Source: an uncultured Clostridia bacterium (GTDB lineage: Bacteria; Bacillota; Clostridia; TANB77; CAG-508). From it: DNA of 64,000 nucleotides. Under the pieces are notes generated by a model. It had not been told where the DNA came from. It saw only the letters and a list, made by a program, of their open reading frames with translations, and made no database searches. The number at the start of each line of letters is the position of its first letter. Position 1 is the stretch's first letter. The position numbers were made by a program, and so were the translations under genes. Below, piece by piece: positions 43,579-51,395 of the stretch. The stretch covers positions 1 to 64,000 of the forward strand of contig CAKPEG010000006.1 in NCBI GenBank assembly GCA_934149275.1, read 5' to 3'.

Positions 43579-43833
43579 ATTTTTTTATTTTTTAAATATA
43601 TTTTATTTTTATTTTTTATGTGTACAGTATGTTTGTTCGTAGCTATTTTCTCTTTGTTTTATCCAAATTAAATTACAAGCATTTTTTCCTGTTTATTACT
43701 GTTTTTTCAAAATTGACAAAGCAATAACTTTATTTTCTATATTACTGTTTTTTAATTTTATTTTATTTTTCGCTATATTATTTTGTTTACATGATATAGC
43801 TATATTAAAATTTTCAATTGGGGAGGTTTTCAT

Positions 43834-44631
43834 ATGAAGAAAAAAATTGAAATTCTTATAATAGCAACCGTACTACTTGCCAGCATCACAGCCACACTCG
43901 TATATGCTTCTGTTTCTTCTTCATCCGAAGTTGAAACTATAAAAACAGTTAGTACAGCTAGCATATCTAAAAGCTCTGAAATTTTTGAAAAATTAGACAC
44001 AAACTCAGACAACGTAAATTCAAAAGTAGTTTACGACGAATTGAAAAAAGAAAATTTATATGAGTTTGAAAATGCAAAATATTTTGTAAACATGAATACT
44101 AAAAACGAATTAGTAGGTATCTATAGCAAAACTGTTACTACTACTCAAACAACATCAAATGTAAATACTTCAAGTGCAAAAGAATACGTTTTAAATAAAT
44201 ATACTGAATTAAACTTACCTGCTGAATATGAATTAACATATTTAGAAAAATTTGATGATCTTATTTGGCAAGCAAACTTTGAAAAAAATTATAATGGAAT
44301 ATATAACAAATATGAATCTGTAAAAATGTTTTTCATTCCAGATTCTGATGAAATCGTTGCTTTAACAGTATTCAATGAAAGCGCAGCATCAAGTGCTGTA
44401 ACTGTTAGCAAAGAAGATGCTGAAACAACAGCAGCTAAAAATTTAGGAATCGATTCATCTAACATAAAATCTGCAACTTTATCTATGGAAAAAGCCAACA
44501 AATTTTATGATAATTCAAATTCAGATACAACAGTTCATTCTACTTGGGTAATCCAATCATCTGATGATACTATTGTTTATGTAGATGCAGAAAACAATAA
44601 TGTAATTGGAGGTGACCACATAAATGAATAA
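43834..44631 (+). CDS. Secreted PepSY-like protein
   Basis: A 265-residue exported protein. Signal peptide at about 1-26 (IEILIIATVLLASITATLVY). It contains two repeats of the PepSY/YcdB kind: residues about 30-155, with AKYFVNMNTKNELVGIYSKT and SSAKEYVLNKYTELNLPAEY, and residues about 155-265, with VSKEDAETTAAKNLGIDSSN, HSTWVIQSSDDTIVYVDAEN and NNVIGG. PepSY domains often act as inhibitory prodomains or signal inputs outside the cell. GGGGAGG site; an ATATAGCTATAT palindrome (43794-43805) lies upstream. Its last codons overlap the next gene (ATGAATAA), so the two are translated together. Confidence 0.82.
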   Translation: MKKKIEILIIATVLLASITATLVYASVSSSSEVETIKTVSTASISKSSEIFEKLDTNSDNVNSKVVYDELKKENLYEFENAKYFVNMNTKNELVGIYSKTVTTTQTTSNVNTSSAKEYVLNKYTELNLPAEYELTYLEKFDDLIWQANFEKNYNGIYNKYESVKMFFIPDSDEIVALTVFNESAASSAVTVSKEDAETTAAKNLGIDSSNIKSATLSMEKANKFYDNSNSDTTVHSTWVIQSSDDTIVYVDAENNNVIGGDHINE

Positions 44632-45232
44632 AAAATTAATTTCAATAGTTTCAATTGTTTTACTTATTCTTATAGTTTTAACTTCAACATGTCATGCCTC
44701 AGCAAGTGCCAAAGTTTTTACAAATAGTCAAAGTGGATATTATAATAATTGTGGTACTTATGCAGTAAATGGTCTAGGAAAATTAGGATACTCTTGTACT
44801 TCTAGTATGGGAGCAATAACAAAAGATTCAATGCTTCAATGGATTGGAAACACAGGTAATGGTTATGCAATGTATGTTCATACATTTGGTGGAGATGGAT
44901 ATTTTAATGATTATTATGGAAACTCTATAAATAGTTCTATGATTTCTGGAAACTGGGATTTTGTATATATAGATTCAGCTTATAGCGCAGCATCTGCAAC
45001 ACTTGCAAATGCATTTCATACAACAGGTTATTCTAATAGATGTTTTTTAGGATGGTCTGGTAATGTATCTACTAGTAATTCAGAAACATTTAATTATTAC
45101 TTTTGGCTAACATATATTGGAACAGGTGCAGTCAGAAATGCGGCTATAAATGCAGCAGCACGTGTACCTGGCTCTGGAACAACACCTATCAGATTATATG
45201 GTAGTACAACATATACAGGAGCAGCTAGATAA
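44624..45232 (+). CDS. Secreted protein, possibly a caspase/gingipain-like fold with a lost catalytic Cys
   Basis: A 202-residue exported protein; signal peptide at about 1-26 (LISIVSIVLLILIVLTSTCH). After NNCGTYAVNGLGKLGYSCTS, the segment AMYVHTFGGDGYFNDYYGN (His86) looks like the catalytic His loop of the caspase-hemoglobinase fold. DFVYIDSAYSAASATLANAF aligns by eye with the usual Leu-Asp-Ala-Cys-Tyr-Ser strand, with Ala119 in place of Cys. RCFLGWSGNVSTSNSETFNY followed by WLTYIGTGAVRNAAINAAAR matches the end of such domains. If so it is a pseudoenzyme or uses another residue. Coupled with the PepSY-like gene and convergent, three bases away, with the sigma-factor gene. Fold assignment is my inference. 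Confidence 0.72.
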   Translation: MNKKLISIVSIVLLILIVLTSTCHASASAKVFTNSQSGYYNNCGTYAVNGLGKLGYSCTSSMGAITKDSMLQWIGNTGNGYAMYVHTFGGDGYFNDYYGNSINSSMISGNWDFVYIDSAYSAASATLANAFHTTGYSNRCFLGWSGNVSTSNSETFNYYFWLTYIGTGAVRNAAINAAARVPGSGTTPIRLYGSTTYTGAAR

Positions 45233-45235
45233 TAG

Positions 45236-46678
45236 CTACTCCTTTTCAAAATTAAACATATTCTCACTAAATAAAAATTCTCCAGTATTAGCATCTATAT
45301 AATAACTTACGTTCTTGTTGTATATTTTCCAAACTTTTTTAATATTCATTTTTTCTCTATTTAACATATTTTCTCTTGAATTTTCATACAATATGCTCTC
45401 ATTTAACTCATCTGTATTTCTACTATTTATTACTCCAACATTCTCTATTGCTAATTCAACATCATCAGCTGAAACCTCTATACCATTATCCTTCAAAATC
45501 TTTATAGCCTCTTCTTTTGAAACAAGAATTTCTTTATCTTCATACTCATAATATACAGAACTAATATTTAAAACTCTGTTATTCCTTATAATAACTGTAG
45601 TACTTTGATATTTATTAAATATATTGCCATACTTTTTAGCGTATTCTACAATTCTATTTCCATCAACAATTTCATCTGACATTATTTCATAGCCATTTTT
45701 TACATTTAATTTATTCAATAAATTTTCACTAAATTCAATTGTTGAAACTGAACCATTCAAATCAGAATAATTAATAAGTCTTCCCCTTTGAGCATCCACA
45801 TCAATTAATATATTATCATTTTTATATTCCCAACAAACTTCATCAGACTTATAATCTCTAAACAAATGCAAATCATCTTGATTTACAATTACATTAATAC
45901 CCAACACCTGCAAATCCTCATTAATCTTCATACATGCTCTTTCCTTAGAAATAACATCCTCTGCTTGCTCTTGAATATCTTGTTTAGTATCAGCAATCGT
46001 GAAAGTATTCTTATAATGACTACTTTGATAAGCTCTCCATGTTGCATATGTAAACCCACCAATCGCACCAACACAAACACAAGAAATAACAATCATCTTT
46101 AAAGCTTTCTTGAATCCATATTCTCTTGCGACCTCTGGATATCTCTTCGCAATTTTCTTTCTCAAATTACTCCTTGCTCTAAACAACAATGATTTAACAC
46201 TCAAATCAGATTTATTAAGAAGTCGTTCAACATCTTTGTATAACATATGCTTAATACACACAAGAATAAACACTTCTCTTTGATCTGGTGGTAATTCATT
46301 TAGCAACTCCTCTATATTATACTCGCCCTCAAATTTATCATAAACAGCAAAAACTTTATCATCAGATGCAATATCATAATCTAAATGAACCTTTTCTGCC
46401 CTTTGCTCTCTTGAAATATTCTTTCTAGAATACTCTGCAATAACCTGATTTGCATTACTCAATAAAAAATTATAAAACGTACTTTGATTTTCATCATATA
46501 ACCCAATATTCTTATAAAGTTTCGTAAATATTTCTTGAACTAAATCTTCTGCTTCAGATTTATTTTTAATTTTATAAAATACATAGCTAAATAATTTTTC
46601 TTTATATTTTTCATAAACATATCTAAATCCATCATTATCTCCATCTTTTAGCTCTTTAATTAAACTATGTTCCTCCAC
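45236..46678 (-). CDS. ECF sigma factor fused to membrane helix and PepSY-like outer domain
   Basis: A 480-residue fusion. Residues 1-90 are sigma region 2 (GFRYVYEKYKEKLFSYVFYK; KSEAEDLVQEIFTKLYKNIG) and 125-178 region 4 (LPPDQREVFILVCIKHMLYK; LLNKSDLSVKSLLFRARSNL). A single membrane helix follows at 193-213 (LKMIVISCVCVGAIGGFTYA), then a 265-residue outer domain with two PepSY/YcdB-like repeats (DVISKERACMKINEDLQVLG...DVDAQRGRLINYSD; VSKEEAIKILKDNGIEVSAD...SYYIDANTGEFLFS). The sigma factor would thus be tethered to the membrane and joined in cis to its sensor. Release by proteolysis is the obvious hypothesis; no anti-sigma gene is adjacent. The outer domain resembles the secreted protein at 43834. 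Confidence 0.88.
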   Translation of the reverse strand: MEEHSLIKELKDGDNDGFRYVYEKYKEKLFSYVFYKIKNKSEAEDLVQEIFTKLYKNIGLYDENQSTFYNFLLSNANQVIAEYSRKNISREQRAEKVHLDYDIASDDKVFAVYDKFEGEYNIEELLNELPPDQREVFILVCIKHMLYKDVERLLNKSDLSVKSLLFRARSNLRKKIAKRYPEVAREYGFKKALKMIVISCVCVGAIGGFTYATWRAYQSSHYKNTFTIADTKQDIQEQAEDVISKERACMKINEDLQVLGINVIVNQDDLHLFRDYKSDEVCWEYKNDNILIDVDAQRGRLINYSDLNGSVSTIEFSENLLNKLNVKNGYEIMSDEIVDGNRIVEYAKKYGNIFNKYQSTTVIIRNNRVLNISSVYYEYEDKEILVSKEEAIKILKDNGIEVSADDVELAIENVGVINSRNTDELNESILYENSRENMLNREKMNIKKVWKIYNKNVSYYIDANTGEFLFSENMFNFEKE

Positions 46679-46762
46679 TTTTTTCTACTCCTAAAAATTT
46701 TTTTTATTTTTTGCGCAACTTTTTGCAAAATCATATCGTTAATATATATGTAAGGATTTTTT

Positions 46763-47401
46763 ATGATTACGTTTTTTATATTATATGAGAATTTTGAATA
46801 TGTAAATAAAGTTGTAACAAAAATCAATGCTGAATGTCCAAATGCCGTGTGCATTGGAATCACAAATAAGGTTAACAAAAACAGCATTATTTTCTGTAAA
46901 AATGAACAACCTAACGTAATAATTGGTAGTGTTGCTTCCATAGAAACTATCAATACAAATTTAAATTACGAACATATATCAATTCCAATTCTCACTGAAA
47001 ACATTGAAATCATAAAAAAAATAAGTAATCAATTAAAATCTCTTTCGCAAAACTGCTTGTATTCACATAAGTTAGATTTAGCAAATTATAAAAAAAGAAT
47101 TATGAATTGCTTAATCAATTTAAATTTTAATCCCAATCTGTGTGGAACTAGATACATATTAGATTGTATCGTGTTTTCACACGAAAATCCATACTCATGT
47201 CTGAATACAACTACCTTAAAAAAATATTTTAAACAACTAGCGATAAAATACTCGTCAAATGAAGCTGCCATTTCTTATAACATTCGAACAGCTATCGAGG
47301 ATATGCATAAGTCAGCACCTTCAAATTTAAGGAAGCATAACTTTGGAAATGATGACTATATCACATATCTAATGATAATAAATCGCTTAAAACTTCTATA
47401 A
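46763..47401 (+). CDS. Spo0A C-terminal-domain regulator with degenerate receiver
   Basis: A 212-residue protein. The C-terminal half (about 105-212) follows the Spo0A DNA-binding domain: IMNCLINLNFNPNLCGTRYI, DCIVFSHENPYSCLNTTTLK, FKQLAIKYSSNEAAISYNIR and TAIEDMH, equal in order to the Spo0A pattern (Leu-Gly-Phe-Asn-Pro, Tyr-Leu-x-x-Ala-Ile, Ala-x-x-Tyr, Val-x-x-Ile-Arg-x-Ala-Ile-Glu). The N-terminal half resembles a receiver but lacks the Asp triad and Lys. It is divergent from the membrane-tethered sigma gene, 84 bases apart. Probably not the true Spo0A master regulator but a relative that binds similar sites. TAAGGA precedes the ATG. Confidence 0.82.
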   Translation: MITFFILYENFEYVNKVVTKINAECPNAVCIGITNKVNKNSIIFCKNEQPNVIIGSVASIETINTNLNYEHISIPILTENIEIIKKISNQLKSLSQNCLYSHKLDLANYKKRIMNCLINLNFNPNLCGTRYILDCIVFSHENPYSCLNTTTLKKYFKQLAIKYSSNEAAISYNIRTAIEDMHKSAPSNLRKHNFGNDDYITYLMIINRLKLL

Positions 47402-47514
47402 TAAAGCTTTATGTAATTTTCTATTTACTGTATATTCACTAAATAGGTTATTTACCCAATCAATATTACATTTAGCTTTATTACATAGTCGTTTAGTATG
47501 TTTTCATATTAGAC

Positions 47515-47553
47515 GGAAAAAACTCTCAGGGCTCACGCCTTGAGAGTTTTTAA
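47515..47553. terminator. Bidirectional terminator
   Basis: AAAACTCTCA.GG pairs with CC.TGAGAGTTTT; T runs on both sides. It serves the minus-strand gene at 47578 and could also end the Spo0A-like message. Confidence 0.88.
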
Positions 47554-47577
47554 TTTTGAATCAGAAAAAATTATTTA

Positions 47578-48018
47578 TTAACAATATCTGCCGTATAAAA
47601 CGGTATCGCCTTCCAGTTCGAACTCCATGTTCGTTGGAAACACCTCCTCGACATCGTCCTCCTGATTCAGAGACTTTAACAAATAGCTATAAAATGCATC
47701 ATCAGGTGCTGTGGTTGAAATTTTCATGCTCTTGGGCTTCAGTCGCATCCACTTTTTAAGAAATAAAAATGCACTACCAGAATCAGGTACCAACTGCTCC
47801 AGCGCCTCCTTAGCAAGAAAAGAAATCAACTGTGGTTCTCCTGAAAGTCGAACTGTCTTTTCCGCTGAAGGAATCATCACTGAACTGTTTAAGTAAATCT
47901 GATACGTTCTCCCAATCATTGTTGAAAAAAAATCAATCAGTTCATCCCGGTTTGGAAACTCAACCTTCTCATTAGCTGATAACTCACTCATATATGTTGC
48001 AAATTTTGTTCTCTCCAT
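47578..48018 (-). CDS. Hypothetical protein
   Basis: A 146-residue soluble protein with strong AGGAGG site and a consensus promoter. Two helical stretches (FPNRDELIDFFSTMIGRTYQ; EPQLISFLAKEALEQLVPDS), then a basic patch (LKKWMRLKPKSMKISTTAPD) and an acidic C-terminus with EFELEGDTVLYGRYC. No motif recognised. Codon choice is distinctly richer in G and C than in adjacent genes (CGG, CTG, CCG used), as in the genes at 15348, 38590, 38803 and 42111. No cotranscribed partner. Confidence 0.75.
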   Translation of the reverse strand: MERTKFATYMSELSANEKVEFPNRDELIDFFSTMIGRTYQIYLNSSVMIPSAEKTVRLSGEPQLISFLAKEALEQLVPDSGSAFLFLKKWMRLKPKSMKISTTAPDDAFYSYLLKSLNQEDDVEEVFPTNMEFELEGDTVLYGRYC

Positions 48019-48051
48019 GCTGCTTGCCTCCTATAAACTTTTTATAACATA

Positions 48052-48080
48052 ATTATACTCTGTTTTTTCATTGTCGTCAA
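48052..48080 (-). promoter_or_regulatory. Promoter of the 146-residue protein gene
   Basis: TTGACG (complement of 48075-48080) and TATAAT (complement of 48052-48057) with a 17-base spacer, 34 bases upstream of the start codon. Confidence 0.78.
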
Positions 48081-48104
48081 TTATGTCAACTTTTTTATAA
48101 TAAA

Positions 48105-48388
48105 AAAGAAACTATACATATTAAATTTTTAAATCACCGCGCAGGGACCAAACGGACGAAGTGAGTTCAATTGAAGCATTTTACGTCGAAAATAAAAATT
48201 TAAATCGTTAAGAAAATATTATATTGATTTTTGAGTGACGCGCAGTTTGAAAGTTTTTCCCTAACCTACTAAACGAAGTTTAGTAGGTGGGAAAATATTT
48301 TAGCAAGGAACTAAAAATCAATATAATATTTTCTTTTTCTATAATTAATACTAGTCGAAAATAAAAATTTAATATGTATAGTTTCTTT
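48105..48388. repeat. Dispersed structured repeat, family C copy 1, split by a family A copy
   Basis: Outer arms AAAGAAACTATACATATTAA (left) and its complement at the right end form about 26 bp of stem. The conserved core is ATCACCGCGCAGGGACC, then GGACGAAGTGAGTTCAATTG and AAGCATTTTAC. A 19-bp sequence, GTCGAAAATAAAAATTTAA, occurs at 48185-48203 and again at 48354-48372, on each side of family A copy 3. Confidence 0.85.
48209..48337. mobile_element. Family A copy 3, nested in family C copy 1
   Basis: Arms AGAAAATATTATATTGATTT and complement; core GACGCGCAGTTTGAAAG..CCTAACCTACTAAACGAAG..TTTTAGCAAGGAA. It is flanked by a 19-bp direct repeat that belongs to the surrounding family C element, as expected if it inserted there. 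It encodes no protein, so any movement would depend on enzymes supplied elsewhere. Confidence 0.65.
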
Positions 48389-48396
48389 ACACCACA

Positions 48397-48428
48397 AAAA
48401 AAGCTGTGCCATAAAAGCACAGCTTAAA
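48397..48428 (-). terminator. Terminator of greA
   Basis: AAGCTGTGC pairs with GCACAGCTT, followed by TTTTTTTG on the minus strand. Confidence 0.93.
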
Positions 48429-48434
48429 AAACAA

Positions 48435-48914
48435 TTATTTCTTTATAGCTAAAATCTTATATTTCATAACACCAGCAGGAGCATCTACAGAAACCACTTG
48501 ACCCTTTTTAGCACCAAGTAATGCAGCACCCATTGGTGATTCATTAGAAATCTTATTTTGAGCAAGATCAACCTCAGTTGAACCAACAATTGTATATTGA
48601 ACATCCTCATCAAATTCTTCATCATGAACAGTTACAATATTTCCTATTTGAACTGTCTTTGTATCGATTTCAGATTCATCAATTATTCTAGCAAATCTAA
48701 TTTTATTTTCTAACTCAGCAATCTTATTTTCATTAGCAGCTTGAGCACTCTTTGCTTCATCATATTCAGAATTTTCTGATAAATCACCAAAACCTAATGC
48801 AACTTTAATACGTTCTGCAATTTCAGTTCTTTTCTCAGTTTTTAAATATTCTAACTCGTTTTCTAAATTATCATATCCTTCTTGTGTTAATAATATTTCT
48901 CTATTTTCTTCCAT
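48435..48914 (-). CDS. greA: Transcription elongation factor GreA
   Basis: Rescues backtracked RNA polymerase by stimulating transcript cleavage. About 159 residues. The N-terminal coiled coil (ILLTQEGYDNLENELEYLKT; RTEIAERIKVALGFGDLSEN) carries the acidic tip residues in SEYDEAKSAQ. The C-terminal FKBP-like domain has QIGNIVTVHDEEFDEDVQYT and ISNESPMGAALLGAKKGQVV. The frame extends to 48950, but GAGGAG just before the ATG at 48914 fixes the start there. Monocistronic with its own terminator. Confidence 0.96.
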   Translation of the reverse strand: MEENREILLTQEGYDNLENELEYLKTEKRTEIAERIKVALGFGDLSENSEYDEAKSAQAANENKIAELENKIRFARIIDESEIDTKTVQIGNIVTVHDEEFDEDVQYTIVGSTEVDLAQNKISNESPMGAALLGAKKGQVVSVDAPAGVMKYKILAIKK

Positions 48915-48987
48915 ATTATCAGTCTCCTCTCTAAAAGATATTAACGCCATTTATAATAGTATTAATTTCACAATTTGTCAAGGTTTT

Positions 48988-49596
48988 TTAAACAAATTCT
49001 TCACATTTTAATACCAATCTTTTGTTTTTTACATTTGTACAAGTAATCAATGTGACTTGCCTTTTATCATTAGTATTTTGCTCTAAGCATGAAACATCAT
49101 TTGCTGATATCTCCTTCTTTTCTGTAACACTATAAACCCTTTTCATGCCATCCTTTTCCTTTATATAAACAACATCATCTTTAGAAAGATCTCCAAGCTT
49201 GCTAAAAAATTTATCATTTTCGTAATTATGTCCAATTATTGAACAATTTCCCTTTTCATTTAAGCCAACACCCGCCAACTTAGTAGGTGCAATTTTTAAA
49301 TACTCAGCAGTTGTAGTTGATATTACAGGATAAGAAACACCTATCTTAGGAATTTCAATTGTTCCAAGCACTAAATTATCATCAACTTGCTTTTCATCAG
49401 AATTTTCCTCTGGAATTCTACTAATTCCATATTCATCATTCTCTTCTTCAATAGCATTGTACTGTTCATACACTTCTGCATATGTTTCTTGATCATAATC
49501 TGTTGTAGACTTTTGAAACACATTAATTATTTTTAAACAAATTAAAACAATTAATATTAAAACAATATATATTGCACACTTTTCTAACTTTCCCAT
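48988..49596 (-). CDS. Sortase
   Basis: A 202-residue transpeptidase that anchors sorted proteins to the cell wall. One N-terminal membrane segment (CAIYIVLILIVLICLKIINV) is followed by a linker and the sortase barrel from about residue 75. Catalytic His is in CSIIGHNYENDKFF, catalytic Cys in QVTLITCTNVKNKRLVLKCE with the expected Arg after it. The TLITC motif and layout fit class B/D-like sortases. It lies 12 bases after a protein with a C-terminal sorting signal, which is probably its dedicated substrate. Confidence 0.92.
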   Translation of the reverse strand: MGKLEKCAIYIVLILIVLICLKIINVFQKSTTDYDQETYAEVYEQYNAIEEENDEYGISRIPEENSDEKQVDDNLVLGTIEIPKIGVSYPVISTTTAEYLKIAPTKLAGVGLNEKGNCSIIGHNYENDKFFSKLGDLSKDDVVYIKEKDGMKRVYSVTEKKEISANDVSCLEQNTNDKRQVTLITCTNVKNKRLVLKCEEFV

Positions 49597-49608
49597 TTCT
49601 TCATCTCT

Positions 49609-50382
49609 TTATTTCTTTGATTTTACATTATAAATTGAAAAAGCAACAATTACAGCAACAGCAACAAAAGCTATAATTCTAAAGAAATTTATAACTCCTT
49701 GATTATTTCCTGCGTTAGGAATTCTTGTTACATTTGAAGTAAACTCTTTTACAGCAGTATTTGCTACTTTATTTGTTGTATTATTTGTTACGTTATTTGA
49801 TGCTTTATTAGTACTATCATAACTTATAGAATTTAAATCTGATAAATCAACTTTATACATTTGTGTATTAATAGTTCCAATATAAGAATCATTTGCATCT
49901 TTCTCTATTTTTACGCCATATGCAACATAAGTGTCTTCACCTTTATCAACTTTTTCTGTGAATTTTTTCCAAAATGTTTCTACAGCATTATCTCCAGTCT
50001 CTCCAGTAATAGCATCTATTCTTACTCCATTTTCATTTCCAATTTCAGCACATGCTGCCCACATATTCTTTAATAACTTTTTACCTAATTCATCTGAAGC
50101 ACCTTTTAATGTAATTTTACAAGTAGAACCATCAAAAACAAATGTATTCTCATAGCTTTCTGTTCCCATTCCTACTTTTACATCTATTCCAGACTTTTCA
50201 TTTGGTACAGCAGTAATTTCATAGCTCATATTATTTTTTAAATCTTCAATCTCTTTTTGTGCTAAAAATTTAGTACATAAATCCTGTCTTGTTACAGCCA
50301 TTGCAGATGATGCTAACATACTTAAAACTATTAAAAATGCAAGAGCAATAACACACAATTTTATTCCTTTGTTTTCTTTCAT
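49609..50382 (-). CDS. Secreted protein with C-terminal sorting signal, probable substrate of the adjacent sortase
   Basis: A 257-residue exported protein. Signal peptide at about 1-29 (LCVIALAFLIVLSMLASSAM). The mature part is beta-rich (KSGIDVKVGMGTESYENTFV; CKITLKGASDELGKKLLKNM), followed by an Asn/Thr-rich stretch (NNVTNNTTNKVANTAVKE). The C-terminus has the three-part sorting signal: IPNAG (221-225), a hydrophobic segment (INFFRIIAFVAVAVIVAFSI) and the basic tail KSKK. IPNAG is a variant of the LPxTG motif. The sortase follows directly. Function of the anchored domain unknown. Confidence 0.85.
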   Translation of the reverse strand: MKENKGIKLCVIALAFLIVLSMLASSAMAVTRQDLCTKFLAQKEIEDLKNNMSYEITAVPNEKSGIDVKVGMGTESYENTFVFDGSTCKITLKGASDELGKKLLKNMWAACAEIGNENGVRIDAITGETGDNAVETFWKKFTEKVDKGEDTYVAYGVKIEKDANDSYIGTINTQMYKVDLSDLNSISYDSTNKASNNVTNNTTNKVANTAVKEFTSNVTRIPNAGNNQGVINFFRIIAFVAVAVIVAFSIYNVKSKK

Positions 50383-50481
50383 CTTTATCTTCCTTTCTTA
50401 GTAAAATTTTATCCTTATTTCACATATCTATAATAACAAAAAAGCAACACAATAGTCTATAAAATTTATGTTACGTTTTAT

Positions 50482-51393
50482 TTACATTCTAAATTCATTA
50501 AATTCAATTTTTCCATTGTTTCCAATGAAATATTTAATATATATTCCATCTCGCTTAAAAATTCTTTTAACATTCTCATATGACGTTTTATAATATAAAA
50601 AACTCTCATATAAAATCTCTTCATTAAAATGCTTATACACTTTCGCAATCTCTTCATATTTATATGGAACTTTTAATTTAACAAATCTAATTGTCACACC
50701 GTCATTTCTAATAAATTTTTCCTTATTTAATTGAATTAAAACAGCCTTATTATTCATCTTACATTTTTGCAATTTCTTCTGATTAAAATCAAAATTGAAA
50801 ATCAAATCAGACCTAACACAGCTTTTTTCCTTATTAGTAGAAACATTAATTATAATCCCATATTCATCTATCATCTTTTTCTCAAGTACTCTAAAAGCAA
50901 GCACATCATCAGTAATTATATTTAAAATTTTACACTCCCTCGCAAATTCAACAGCATTTTGATTACACAATTCAGTTGGATTATTAACTAAAATTGAAAC
51001 TTCCAAATCACTTTTCTTAACATTTTTTACATATGCAATTTTATTGAAAATATCATAAGGTAAAAACTTAAACAACCAACTTCCATCTAATATTTCAATT
51101 TCCTTTTCCCTAAGCCACTTTATAAACCTTTCGTTTTTTAACAACAAATCAGCACAAACAACAGTCTTTATATCAAGTTCAAACAATTTCTCATATAAAT
51201 TATTTAACATCTTTTCATTTATAACATCATTTTCTTCAGCAATTAAAGTAAAAAAATTATCATTTCTTTTTATAAAGCCGAAATAATTACATATTCTATA
51301 AATACACCAACTAAGCCATTTGGGGAGTTTTCTCGTTGTTACTTCAACATAACTATCTAAATAATCAATATAAACAATACTTTTATTTTCCAC
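50482..51393 (-). CDS. Conserved-looking hypothetical protein, GTG start
   Basis: A 303-residue cytosolic protein I cannot place. The N-terminal SIVYIDYLDSYVEVTTRKLP and RNDNFFTLIAEENDVINEKM lead to a Rossmann-like part (IKTVVCADLLLKNERFIKWL; LEVSILVNNPTELCNQNAVE; CKILNIITDDVLAFRVLEKK) recalling NAD(P)-binding shikimate/glutamyl-tRNA reductase folds, but without a clear Gly-rich loop. A beta-rich C-terminus follows. The start is a GTG with AAGGTGAT seven bases upstream; that site lies in the 3' arm of the aspS terminator hairpin, so its use may depend on the hairpin melting. Confidence 0.7.
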   Translation of the reverse strand: MENKSIVYIDYLDSYVEVTTRKLPKWLSWCIYRICNYFGFIKRNDNFFTLIAEENDVINEKMLNNLYEKLFELDIKTVVCADLLLKNERFIKWLREKEIEILDGSWLFKFLPYDIFNKIAYVKNVKKSDLEVSILVNNPTELCNQNAVEFARECKILNIITDDVLAFRVLEKKMIDEYGIIINVSTNKEKSCVRSDLIFNFDFNQKKLQKCKMNNKAVLIQLNKEKFIRNDGVTIRFVKLKVPYKYEEIAKVYKHFNEEILYESFLYYKTSYENVKRIFKRDGIYIKYFIGNNGKIEFNEFRM

Positions 51394-51395
51394 AA

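Noticed and set aside
43186..43833. Possible chromosome origin (oriC)
   Set aside because: DnaA boxes and A/T tract fit, but there is no dnaA/dnaN/rpmH nearby and genes on both sides run mainly in the same direction. A DnaA-binding cluster is the safer reading; GC skew would decide.
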